A DNA stretch of 57,086 bases from Leclercia adecarboxylata (lineage in GTDB: Bacteria; Pseudomonadota; Gammaproteobacteria; Enterobacterales; Enterobacteriaceae), in assembly GCA_002360945.1 (NCBI GenBank), contig DERO01000001.1, positions 1 to 57,086 on the forward strand, in the 5' to 3' direction. The position numbers and the translations under genes are program-made. This document shows, one piece after another, positions 44,601 through 51,698 of the stretch. The notes under the pieces were generated by a model. It did not search any database, was not told where the DNA came from, and worked only from the letters and a program-made list of their open reading frames with translations. Numbering within the stretch: the first letter of the stretch is position 1; each line of letters opens with the position of its first letter.

Positions 44601-45586
44601 ATGCCCAGTTCCTGACGCAGTTCTGCCAGTCGGGCGCGCAAGGCTGCAGTCGCCAAAATTCTTTCAGCTTCAGTTTTACCAATCAGGTCGGCAACATTCA
44701 GGGTCAGCAGCGCGCCATTGATCGGCGCGCGTGGGCGGTATTTGCGTAACAGTTCCAGAAAGCCTCGCCACTCAGTGGCATTGCGTTGCGTACTTTCTGG
44801 AGTGGTACCGTCATCGTGGCGGGCATAACGCCCGGCGGTATCAATCAACACCGCTTCGTTGGTAAACCACCAGTCGCAATGCAGGGTACCGCCTTTACCA
44901 GGCACAGCAACCGCTTCAGCGCTGTGTCCCATCTGCTCAGCCAGTGGAAATTGCAGACTGGAGTTAAGTAAGGCTGTGGTTTTACCGTCTCCCGGCGCAC
45001 CAACCATCATGTACCAAGGTAACTCATAGAGATACCGCTTACCTTCAAATATCCGACGTATTCCGAAGCCCGGCTTACCGATCCGCAGGCGTTTTAGTTG
45101 TCCGACAGCGCGCGATACGATGTGAGAAACGGCGCGAAGATCTTCCCGCATCTCCGACGCCGTGGGTTTATCACCGCGTGGATGGAGAATTTTTTGAAGC
45201 AATTGTTCATCAACACGCAGTGCCCGCCACAAACGGTACAGCCCGTAAAGTGCGAAACAGAACAGGACGAGACTTATTGCTGTGACCCGTACCCAGACTG
45301 GAGCAAATGGCGTCGTTTCACCAAAGGCCAGTAGGGGTGATGCTTGCCATATCACCACACACAGGGCGGCGACCCAGACGAATGAAAATGTCCAGGCTCT
45401 GAGCCACAAAAATAACAGGAGGCTGAGAAGCAGGATGGCTATAATTCGCATCTCTACAGAAGCCAGCGGCTGCAACCCACCAAAAGCGAGCAGTGGGCCA
45501 AAAAACCAGATAGTGAGCGCCAGTAGTATCGCAACAATAATCGCCAGCATTTTGCCTGAAAATAAAAAGCCCAGAAATTTTTGCAT
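41666..45586 (-). CDS. tssM: type VI membrane complex protein TssM (IcmF)
   Basis: The 1306-residue inner-membrane protein forms the T6SS trans-envelope core with TssJ and TssL. Two N-terminal and one later hydrophobic pair, with a third membrane helix near residue 540 (HLLMLVMFLWLAYGIYI), bracket a cytoplasmic NTPase-like domain; Walker A is GAPGDGKT at 196-203, and DTAGRYARHDD is the Walker B-side motif. The long periplasmic part ends in a beta-domain that binds TssJ. Length is about 150 to 200 residues above common TssM (1100-1150), as in other SPI-6-like systems. A degenerate gene lies between its start and tssL. Confidence 0.94.
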   Translation of the reverse strand: MQKFLGFLFSGKMLAIIVAILLALTIWFFGPLLAFGGLQPLASVEMRIIAILLLSLLLFLWLRAWTFSFVWVAALCVVIWQASPLLAFGETTPFAPVWVRVTAISLVLFCFALYGLYRLWRALRVDEQLLQKILHPRGDKPTASEMREDLRAVSHIVSRAVGQLKRLRIGKPGFGIRRIFEGKRYLYELPWYMMVGAPGDGKTTALLNSSLQFPLAEQMGHSAEAVAVPGKGGTLHCDWWFTNEAVLIDTAGRYARHDDGTTPESTQRNATEWRGFLELLRKYRPRAPINGALLTLNVADLIGKTEAERILATAALRARLAELRQELGIRFPVYLIITKMDLLPGFTDYFSSLTSEGRAQVWGFTLPYDQKQKKHQRDRLRPCCEKEMSLLATRLDQGINNRLQEEYDAQRRCNLYALPLEFAALVEPLLDIIERIFLDSKFDSTQLHNTLRGVYFTSAAQSPVNAVADRQSPLQRLWKAIKRDPALPEKASCHANTAIPTGNRSYFLHDLLTRLVFLEPHLVQPNLQWEIRYRLMRLAGHLLMLVMFLWLAYGIYISYGNNADYIGVVKDKTAMLTGKVRAYSKKPALDAVPDILNASRALAAYPGLDPDNPPARFRYGLYRVHPVVDSAALTYEQLLDQLLLPTIVRRTENALADAIAQSDAQATYDALRVYLQLNLDAAHQVKFNAGEIQNWVLKDWEKNNSAEAFGGRASIYEHVSALFDGSRVVRSPFTKNDTLLRNARTFLESSTSTERIYERALVAMNDEAPGDFTIARAVGADAGTVFTRASGKPLDRGVSGLFTVDGYRNLFDKRIAEFVAVAFSDDEWVMGRETTGTQKNPTEHAAQLARKIGGDEDPLIKEIRRLYLTDYASRWQTFLDDIRSVNSTGADTSSSLAFDLLTLQKFSAPDSPLVRLVRAVVEQTTLVPPLNAQAREKLLADRAEQRMSGTTRQVVQTAKLLKDIRPEEQLEKKLVDNHFAALREVVTGITDNQNSYTGGRPLQLDALLSQLNEYYGQLMVADNALATNVIPPRIEAADKLRLEAARLPAPLKKLLLDLTHQGVRKLNIAAGEVLNNQMQAIMGNDCHNAIDGKYPFADSTQEVSIEDFNRIFATGGLLDDFFNKQLASQVDTASKPWQYKRTDSSVPPLNGPTLEPFERARQIRDAFFRDAGAHKMAWGMEIRVVELDPNITDLIIDIDGQSQRYMHGPVRPLQVAWPGPRNGSMAEITANPRIRQDTSTILTNGPWALFHLLDRGDAISTSSSGRQLVEYDFDGRRVVLEIATGSNFNPLNNNLLRRFVCPVSAS

Positions 45587-45646
45587 GTCTTTTCGTTCTC
45601 TGTTGGTGTTCCAGCCAGTGGTGTTTTCCTTTGCGTCTATGGCTAG

Positions 45647-45971
45647 CTATATAAACAGCCAAAGAACTACAGCAAATAGCACAAGGGCAATCAAAATGAT
45701 TTTCTCAATACAATATTTAGAAAATATAAATCGAATGAATTGCAGCGGAATGAGCATTACAACCAGAATGGATAATACGACTCTGGCATTACCCGAACCC
45801 TCTTCAGGCTATATGGCAATCGTTTTATCCATTTCCTGCATCCTTTCGTATTTACTTGCTGTCATTACCCATAAAACCAAGGCACCTAAAAAATAAATTA
45901 AAGAGTGGATCGCTACTGCTATTTTTTTGATATCAATAACATTCCGTTGTCGATCATTCTCAAAAAAGCAT
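45647..45971 (-). pseudogene. degenerate small T6SS inner-membrane protein gene (sciR position)
   Basis: On the minus strand an ATG at 45971 is followed by CTTTTTTGAG. If one T of the six-T run (45962-45967) is dropped, the frame reads MLFENDRQRNVIDIKKIAVA and continues with two hydrophobic stretches (IHSLIYFLGALVLWVMTA and VVLSILVVMLIPL) and a third near the end (ILIALVLFAVVLWLFI), about 107 residues in all. An in-frame amber TAG (45811-45809) also interrupts it after MDKTIAI. The total of 325 bases is 108 codons plus one, as expected for a single insertion. It follows the upstream gene by 16 bases with GAGG in front. The position, between tssL-side genes and tssM, is that of sciR in Salmonella SPI-6. 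Recoding instead of decay is possible but less likely. Confidence 0.6.
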
Positions 45972-45987
45972 TTCTATCGATAGCACC

Positions 45988-46521
45988 TCACAATTGAGAC
46001 GACGCATGCGCTTCTGTTGTTTTGCACCACAAAGCGGGGAAATCCTCGATAAACGCAGCTATCTTCGAATCGCCAGCGCTCTCAGTAAAGATGATCAACA
46101 CTTTATTGCTATCCTCTACGCTGGAATAAAGAGTAAGAATTTTGCTGTTTGTAAAATACCGATTTTTTGCCAGCTTTTCTTGCATCCTCGCCGCCGTTGT
46201 ACCATCGGGATAAACCAACTCCAGCAAAGCAATATTACTGAAATAGGTTGAATGGGCAGGTGTGAACTGCAAACTGATGCCGCTTCCCACCGTCTTTTTA
46301 TTCAACACCTTTGGGTTCAGGCGCGTTTCTACAACCCAGCGAATCCGCTCGGCAGGTAATTCCGTTGTGATGATGGACATATCAGAATTAGCCATCAGAT
46401 GTTCTTTTACCAGAGAAGTGAAGACATTAACGTTTTGCTCCGAAACGGCCTGGGCAGAGAAACTATTAAGCAACCCGCAGGATGCAAGTAACATAAAAAG
46501 AAACACCGAATGTTTTTTCAT
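45988..46521 (-). CDS. exported T6SS-associated protein of unknown function (sciQ position)
   Basis: The 177-residue product has a clear signal peptide (MKKHSVFLFMLLASCGLLNS followed by FSAQA), cleavable before VSEQNVNVF. The Cys within the signal region is not in a good lipobox because it is followed by a further hydrophobic stretch and an AQA site; a periplasmic protein is more likely. The rest has alternating strands and helices (IRWVVETRLNPKVLN, ILTLYSSVEDSNKVLIIF) with no motif I recognise. It lies between tssL and tssM, where Salmonella SPI-6 has sciQ. Its ATG overlaps the stop of a 26-codon ORF. Confidence 0.75.
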   Translation of the reverse strand: MKKHSVFLFMLLASCGLLNSFSAQAVSEQNVNVFTSLVKEHLMANSDMSIITTELPAERIRWVVETRLNPKVLNKKTVGSGISLQFTPAHSTYFSNIALLELVYPDGTTAARMQEKLAKNRYFTNSKILTLYSSVEDSNKVLIIFTESAGDSKIAAFIEDFPALWCKTTEAHASSQL

Positions 46522-46598
46522 CTTGCTCCCGGCGGGATAAGCCAGGTCGTTTGCTCACCGATGGGAGTAGCACCGATGATAATTTCTATTTTTCTCAT
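46518..46598 (-). CDS. possible 26-residue small protein between tssL and the sciQ-like gene
   Basis: An ATG at 46598, eight bases after a perfect GGAG within the tssL stop region, opens a 26-codon frame (starts MRKIEIIIGA, ends WLIPPGAR). Its TGA overlaps the ATG of the next gene (ATGA), and it begins 4 bases after the tssL stop. Such tight spacing on both sides suggests it is translated, either for a peptide product or to couple translation of the next gene. No family resemblance, no signal peptide and no clear membrane helix. Confidence 0.45.
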   Translation of the reverse strand: MRKIEIIIGATPIGEQTTWLIPPGAR

Positions 46599-46602
46599 CG
46601 TC

Positions 46603-47859
46603 TTACTCCATCACCACAATATTCACCCTGCGGTTTTTTGCCCGGCCATCCGCGGTTTTATTCTCTGCTATAGGATCACTGTCACCTTTACCGACTATCT
46701 TTAACCGCGACGCAGCCACGCCTTTGTTGGCGAGCAGTTCCGCCACTTCAGCAGCGCGTTTCTCGGATAGTATCTGGTTGGAAGGAAACTCCGCCGTGCT
46801 GATAGGGTGATTGTCCGTATGTCCCGTCACCATCACCGAACCTGATACTTTATTGATTTCACTGGCCACTTTTTCCAGAACGGGCAAAATTGTTGGATTG
46901 ATAGCTTTTTTACCCGCCACGAACATGTAGTCACCCAGGAAGGTTACCTGACTTTTCTGCGCATTCTCTTCCACGCTAACCATCCCGCGAGCAATCTCGT
47001 CTTTCAACAGCGCTTTCAGGCGTAACACCCTGACAACTGCTGGAGGCGGCGGAACTTTGCCAATGGCGGTAATCTGCCGTTGCAGATCCATCTCAGCGTT
47101 GACAATTTGGTAACGGTACCAGATGAAAACAGCCAATAGCAGGCAACTCAGTAACAGCGCGCTAACCCACACAGGTATGCCACGCAACAGACGAAATTTA
47201 CCGGTAGCGGCAACCTGCCAGTGGGGTGACAGATCGCGTGCAACGACATCGCGCCTGCTGCTGATAACGGACAGCAACTGATGACGGATAAGGTCCAGCT
47301 GTTTGCGTCCATCAGACCGTACGCTGTAGCGGCCTTCAAAACCGAGACCAAGGATGCGGTAGATAACGTCGAGTACATCCCCGTGCTCCTGTGGGTTGGA
47401 CGACAATCTACCGATTAGGAGAAAGATTTTTTCACCGCCATAACTTTCGTTATGAAAAGTGATGAGTAGACCTTTGCTCGCCCAGGCTCCGCCGCTCCCC
47501 CAGCTAGTTTTGTTAGCGGCTTCATCCAGCGCAGTACACAGACAGTAACGTACCGCCAGAACATGCTCACGACGTAGGTTCGCCTGATCGCACAACGCTT
47601 GATAGTCCCTGATCTCCCGGCACAATAATTCACGCAGGCTTTCCATGCCGCTATCGGGCGGATCCAGTTTTGTAGGCATGTCGGCCAGAACGCGCAGCAG
47701 TGGTTGAGCCGCTGTCAGCAATGGATTCTCGGCAGCTTTGATGGCAACCAGGCGCAGCGCATGATCTGGCCCAGAATCAACACTGACAGGTTGCGCAGAA
47801 GACGGATGACTCGCATCCGCTGTGCCTGCACGATCAAGGATAGCGTCCATTCCATTCAT
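46603..47859 (-). CDS. tssL: type VI membrane complex protein TssL with OmpA-like domain
   Basis: The 418-residue protein has an N-terminal DotU-like cytoplasmic hook domain (for example AVRYCLCTALDEAANKTSWG), one membrane helix at about 228-248 (IPVWVSALLLSCLLLAVFIW) and a C-terminal OmpA-like peptidoglycan-binding domain with VMVTGHTDNHPIS and NRRVNIVV. This is the 'evolved' TssL form that anchors the TssJLM complex to the cell wall itself. It overlaps tssK by 4 bases. Confidence 0.94.
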   Translation of the reverse strand: MNGMDAILDRAGTADASHPSSAQPVSVDSGPDHALRLVAIKAAENPLLTAAQPLLRVLADMPTKLDPPDSGMESLRELLCREIRDYQALCDQANLRREHVLAVRYCLCTALDEAANKTSWGSGGAWASKGLLITFHNESYGGEKIFLLIGRLSSNPQEHGDVLDVIYRILGLGFEGRYSVRSDGRKQLDLIRHQLLSVISSRRDVVARDLSPHWQVAATGKFRLLRGIPVWVSALLLSCLLLAVFIWYRYQIVNAEMDLQRQITAIGKVPPPPAVVRVLRLKALLKDEIARGMVSVEENAQKSQVTFLGDYMFVAGKKAINPTILPVLEKVASEINKVSGSVMVTGHTDNHPISTAEFPSNQILSEKRAAEVAELLANKGVAASRLKIVGKGDSDPIAENKTADGRAKNRRVNIVVME

Positions 47860-49202
47860 TGATCACGCACTCCCCACAGCTCAATCTGAAGCCCAGGAAA
47901 CTCACCGGCCACATGCATCGCCAGGCCGCCGTAGCGTGCTACGTGCTCCCACATTGGGCCGTTACATAACAATTCGTAATAGATATATCCCGCATTGAAT
48001 GGGATCTGGCGCGGCGGTACAGGTAAAGCCTGTAATGCCATGCCAGGCAGATGAGAGCGAATCAGTTCCGGCAAGCGTTCAGAAGGCCCGACTTTGGTCT
48101 GTGAAGAAAATTGCTGCAGCAGAATATCGGGCGGGACCTGTGCCCTGACGGCCAGAATCAGGGCGCTGAAACTGCGCAATTCAGCAGGTTCAACCACCGC
48201 ATTTCTGACGCCATAAGAGGCATCCTGTAAGCGAATACTCTGCGCGCTGCGGATCAGCACGGCATTCAGTAAGCTTTGCACGTCATCGACCACAGGCTTC
48301 AGACAAAAATAAGGTGCTTCATGCAGATAGGCCGGATGCTCAAGGGGACGCCGGGTTGCAGGCCTGACAAAGGTCGATAGCTCACCAGCCATGCAAAGTA
48401 GTTGGCGATAGATGAATTCAGGGGAAACTTTTCCTGCTTCCAGTAAGTGGTGTAATAGCGGCTCGTAGCGGTTAAGAATTTGGAGCAACAGGTAATCAGA
48501 TACCTCCGCCGCCTCTGAACCCTGTCCGTGCCCTCCCGTTAATCGATCGGCCAAAGAGCCTGCCCGCAGGTGAGTCAGGTCGTGAATCTGCGATAACCAG
48601 GTACGCAATTGTGTGCTGGCAGTGTAGCTGCTGACAGGAGGAATCATAGTGGGATTGATTTCCACGCTACCGTCGGCACGGAGGGTTTTAATTTTCGCCA
48701 CAGGCAGGCCGATCCAGGCATCTGTCAGCGCTTTTTGTGGCATCAGTCGCAGCCGTAAGTGGCTCAGTTGAACGGCTTTCGCTCCCAGTCCGATTGAGTT
48801 TGCATCACGGATGTCGTTCTCGAAAACGGCATAGCGGGCCAAAGATTCTGGATTATCATCAAAACTGGTTTCTTCTCCATCGGGGGTGCGAATGGGCAAG
48901 GCCAGGTAAATTGGCTGTTCCAGATGCTCTGGCAGGATCGTCAGCGGCGGTGGCAAAGGTGTATACCCGGGCGCTTCAAATGGCGTACCATCGGCAAAAA
49001 TACCCGCCACATCCTTCAGCACCAGTTTGCCCAGATTCAGGGCTTCGTGGTCGATGTTATACCGGGTAAATCCCCAGAAAAATGATGACAGCGGCGCACT
49101 ACGGCGATGGGCAAAATGTTCGAGATAACGTTCCTGTTGTTGAAATATTTGCGGCAGCAGGAACTGCCCCTCACTCCAGACGACACGATTATACCAGCTC
49201 AT
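47856..49202 (-). CDS. tssK: type VI secretion baseplate-membrane adaptor TssK
   Basis: The 448-residue cytoplasmic protein links baseplate wedges to the TssM/TssL complex. Family segments are VVWSEGQFLLPQIFQQQERY near the start, FADGTPFEAP, the WLSQIHDLTHLRAGSLADRL helix and YLHEAPYFCLKPVVDDVQSL. The shoulder domain is related to phage receptor-binding proteins. It starts 3 bases after tssJ and overlaps tssL by 4. Confidence 0.95.
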   Translation of the reverse strand: MSWYNRVVWSEGQFLLPQIFQQQERYLEHFAHRRSAPLSSFFWGFTRYNIDHEALNLGKLVLKDVAGIFADGTPFEAPGYTPLPPPLTILPEHLEQPIYLALPIRTPDGEETSFDDNPESLARYAVFENDIRDANSIGLGAKAVQLSHLRLRLMPQKALTDAWIGLPVAKIKTLRADGSVEINPTMIPPVSSYTASTQLRTWLSQIHDLTHLRAGSLADRLTGGHGQGSEAAEVSDYLLLQILNRYEPLLHHLLEAGKVSPEFIYRQLLCMAGELSTFVRPATRRPLEHPAYLHEAPYFCLKPVVDDVQSLLNAVLIRSAQSIRLQDASYGVRNAVVEPAELRSFSALILAVRAQVPPDILLQQFSSQTKVGPSERLPELIRSHLPGMALQALPVPPRQIPFNAGYIYYELLCNGPMWEHVARYGGLAMHVAGEFPGLQIELWGVRDQ

Positions 49203-49205
49203 AAA

Positions 49206-49754
49206 TCAATCCAGTTCAGTCATGACAATGGCGCTTTGCCCAATGTCGACATTCAGTTTTACCTTCGAGAGAGGCCAGGCTCGATACCATGCCGCATAGG
49301 GTGCCTCCGCCATGCGATAGCTTTCACGCCACTTTGCCTTTGCCAGAGAACGATAACCCGCCAGCACCGCAATCACAGTGGTCGCAGGATTCGATCTGCG
49401 ATGCAGTGTTTTCATTTCGCCGGGACGCAGGATGAATTCATCGCTGGCGAGCAAATCGTCACCGAGCACGGCCTTATCGTTGTCCTGTAAGGAATAGAAA
49501 TCCGTCGCGTTAAACGTAGTATCGTTTTTCAGTTCATAGATACGCACCTGAATGGGCGCTGCACGGCCTTTGTCATCAGGGTTGACGTTATCGGTCGCTT
49601 TGATGTTCAGAAAGATGCGTGTCTGTTCTTTGATAGTTGGAGGTACGCTGCTGCATGCGGTCAATGCCACAATCAACAGAGAAAATAGAGAAGCCCCGAA
49701 CGCCTTACCCAACGGCACTACCCGGCTATTGAATATGTCTGTATGACTTTCCAT
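49206..49754 (-). CDS. tssJ: type VI secretion outer-membrane lipoprotein TssJ
   Basis: The 182-residue lipoprotein anchors the TssM periplasmic tip at the outer membrane. Its signal ends in LIVALTAC with Cys34 as the lipidated residue, preceded by a rather long N-region. The transthyretin-like body shows RIFLNIKATDNVNPDDKGRA and PIQVRIYELKNDTTFNATDF, both typical of TssJ. The frame is also open from 49778 (8 more codons); I chose the ATG at 49754 because it shortens the N-region, but the true start is uncertain. Coupled to tssK. Confidence 0.9.
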   Translation of the reverse strand: MESHTDIFNSRVVPLGKAFGASLFSLLIVALTACSSVPPTIKEQTRIFLNIKATDNVNPDDKGRAAPIQVRIYELKNDTTFNATDFYSLQDNDKAVLGDDLLASDEFILRPGEMKTLHRRSNPATTVIAVLAGYRSLAKAKWRESYRMAEAPYAAWYRAWPLSKVKLNVDIGQSAIVMTELD

Positions 49755-49839
49755 GTACCGCACCTGTGACAACCTCATCCTGAGAACCTACTTTTTTTTC
49801 ATACCTGCCCATTAACGGACAGGTATGAAATCGAGCGAC

Positions 49840-50325
49840 TTAAACTTCTTTGTTTTCTTTGAAGTTGTAACCAGCGGTCACGGTACCGCCGCTGCCGCCC
49901 TGCTGGTTTTGCACCACATATTCCTGATTCACGGCGGTGAATGACAGATTAACCATTTCACGCGCGGCCATTTCACCTTCACGACTACCACTTGGCATGA
50001 CACGCGAAACGATGAGATCTTTGAAGGTGTACTTCAGGTACTCCAGCGGCGTTCCACCGGGTTTACGCATGGTCAGAACAGCGCTACCAATGTGCTTCCC
50101 TGTTACGCAATACTTAAACAGGTTGGGGCTGGCACGATCAATGAAGTGCTCAAACTCAAGATCGTCCACCGAGACTTTACCGGAACCTAAACCGCTGCCG
50201 GAGTGCATGGAAGACTCCTGATGCACCACCCACCGCCAGTTCAGCACTTCGATTTCGTTTTTGTGTTTGTCGTCCAGCGCTTCGCCGTCAATACCATCAA
50301 TTTTTAAATAAATATCGTGGGCCAT
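49840..50325 (-). CDS. hcp: haemolysin-coregulated protein Hcp (TssD)
   Basis: Hcp hexamers stack to form the inner tube of the T6SS and can carry small effectors in the lumen. The 161-residue product starts AHDIYLKIDGIDGEALDDKH as most Hcp1-type proteins, with EFEHFIDRASPNLFKYCVTG and YLKYTFKDLIVSRVMPSG as the barrel strands. An extra Met codon stands directly before (50328); the ATG at 50325 is as good. An AAGGAG ribosome binding site precedes it. No C-terminal effector extension is present. Confidence 0.95.
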   Translation of the reverse strand: MAHDIYLKIDGIDGEALDDKHKNEIEVLNWRWVVHQESSMHSGSGLGSGKVSVDDLEFEHFIDRASPNLFKYCVTGKHIGSAVLTMRKPGGTPLEYLKYTFKDLIVSRVMPSGSREGEMAAREMVNLSFTAVNQEYVVQNQQGGSGGTVTAGYNFKENKEV

Positions 50326-50388
50326 CACTTGCTCCTTATTAAGTTAATGTCACTACCTCACCTTCAGGCAACGGTATTGTTGCCTCAT

Positions 50389-50760
50389 TCAATACCGCTT
50401 ATTTTTCAACGCAGTGAGAACCATTTTTCGCAGCTCCTTGCTATGGTATAAATCGATGCATTTCATTGTATTGAAATCAGATTTCACGCTGCCGCCATAA
50501 GCTAAATTTACATATTTGTCGACGAGTTCATCCAGTTGGTTATAAGTCTCAATAGACTGTTTTCCGTATTCGAGGTAAGCGCTGGCTGTTGCATTGGCAT
50601 CATCTCTGACTTTTTCGTCGTCATAGGTTTTCGCCAGGCAACGGCTTAATGCCCAATTTTTCAGGAGCATTTCCTGCGAATAATGTTCGGTTAGAGACGT
50701 GTGTGCTGAGGCTTGCTGAACTAAACAAACCGACAAACTCAGTATCAATGCCAACCTCAT
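50389..50760 (-). CDS. Tai4-family T6SS immunity protein
   Basis: The 123-residue protein has a signal peptide (MRLALILSLSVCLVQQASA) and a small helical body with the segments LLKNWALSRCLAKTYDDEKV and NTMKCIDLYHSKELRKMV, which resemble the Tai4 family of periplasmic immunity proteins that block Tae4 amidases in Salmonella and Enterobacter. Here the upstream effector is of the BPSL0067 family, not clearly Tae4, so the pairing is not the textbook one. It lies between the effector cassette and hcp, 18 bases after the preceding gene. Confidence 0.72.
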   Translation of the reverse strand: MRLALILSLSVCLVQQASAHTSLTEHYSQEMLLKNWALSRCLAKTYDDEKVRDDANATASAYLEYGKQSIETYNQLDELVDKYVNLAYGGSVKSDFNTMKCIDLYHSKELRKMVLTALKNKRY

Positions 50761-50778
50761 TTCTCTGGCATCTCCTGT

Positions 50779-51213
50779 CTACTGGCAGTCCAGATTGATC
50801 CCTGGCTGCTGTTGTTTTTTACTGGTCACCAACCGACACCAGGAGACGGATTGAACGATACGCTGGGACAACAAAACGCGATCGTTACCATAGCGACAGG
50901 AAAACCAGATTCCCCTGCCCTCCAGGTCGGCTTTATCCAATTTCCAGTCATATTTCCTACCATCCACCCGATAGGTCTCCGGTTTCAGTTCGGCCAATTC
51001 GGCAGGTCTCCCACTGGTCAATGAGGCAGCCGTAAGCCAGACAATATCGCTGTGTGATGATACCTCCCACCCTGCAGGTGCATCTTTTATAGGGGGTGTC
51101 GAAGCATCAACGGAGACTGACGCCGGACAAATCAGCTCGTAAGCAAAAGATGTTGTTGCAACACTACCTGTCAGCAATGCGATCAGCACATGTGATACTG
51201 CTTGTCTTTGCAT
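50779..51213 (-). CDS. exported STY0301-family protein, probable immunity or adaptor
   Basis: The 144-residue protein has a signal peptide (MQRQAVSHVLIALLTGSV then ATTSFA, cut before YELICPAS). The mature part carries four Cys that may form disulphides, and resembles STY0301-family proteins, found next to BPSL0067-family effectors in T6SS loci. Its function is not proven to my knowledge; immunity is the natural guess because it is exported to the periplasm. An ATG at 51213 follows GAGGT; a GTG at 51225 overlapping the effector stop is an alternative start. Confidence 0.68.
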   Translation of the reverse strand: MQRQAVSHVLIALLTGSVATTSFAYELICPASVSVDASTPPIKDAPAGWEVSSHSDIVWLTAASLTSGRPAELAELKPETYRVDGRKYDWKLDKADLEGRGIWFSCRYGNDRVLLSQRIVQSVSWCRLVTSKKQQQPGINLDCQ

Positions 51214-51221
51214 AAATGACC

Positions 51222-51623
51222 TCACTCGATAACGGAAAATGCATTGGCATTATTACTGGCATTCGGCCAGGTCCCATCGGCGTTGATAGTCCCGCCCACA
51301 CGGAGATAGCGCAGACTGACACGCGGTTTTGTCACATCATCTTTCCATTGATCCATAACCAGAATCCCACCCGCATCCTGACCAACATACAGAGCAGCAT
51401 GATTCCCATGGCTTTTATTGGGGTAGCGGCCATTGACGAAAGTAGCAATTGCTGTCCCCGGCACAATGCCCGTATTCCCCAGAACCTTTGCGCCTTCTCG
51501 CCAGGTCTTGGTTTCTTTCAATCCCTGCGACTTCAGATAATGACGAACGAGCGCAACACATTGCTTGTCACCCACTTTCTGAGTGTTTTGTAAGGCATTA
51601 ACCTTTGCGTAAATAAAAGCCAT
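51222..51623 (-). CDS. BPSL0067-family putative T6SS peptidoglycan hydrolase effector
   Basis: The 133-residue protein has no signal peptide, as expected for cargo delivered by T6SS. It has the order of an NlpC/P60- or CHAP-like cysteine hydrolase: Cys22 in VGDKQCVALVRHY, His75 in GNHAALYVG and the DQWK segment after it. This is the BPSL0067 family, which I recall as related to the Tae2 amidases; that link should be checked. Start: the ATG at 51623 lies eight bases after AAGGA, while the ATG at 51632 touches that site. It is placed between tssC and two exported immunity candidates, with a 4-base overlap option to the first. Confidence 0.75.
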   Translation of the reverse strand: MAFIYAKVNALQNTQKVGDKQCVALVRHYLKSQGLKETKTWREGAKVLGNTGIVPGTAIATFVNGRYPNKSHGNHAALYVGQDAGGILVMDQWKDDVTKPRVSLRYLRVGGTINADGTWPNASNNANAFSVIE

Positions 51624-51698
51624 TTTATTCATCCTTGATTAAGACTTTCCGCCAACAGGGATAAGACACCTGTTGAGGTGTATCAGCATCAAACAGAT

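Noticed and set aside
45809..45811. Amber codon as a pyrrolysine or programmed recoding site
   Set aside because: Enterobacteria have no pyrrolysine system, no recoding element is seen, and a frameshift lies in the same gene, so decay is the simpler reading.
45282..45896. Plus-strand open frame of 204 codons over the start of tssM and the gap before it
   Set aside because: It is antisense to the conserved tssM N-terminus and to the degenerate membrane-protein gene, and has no ribosome binding site.
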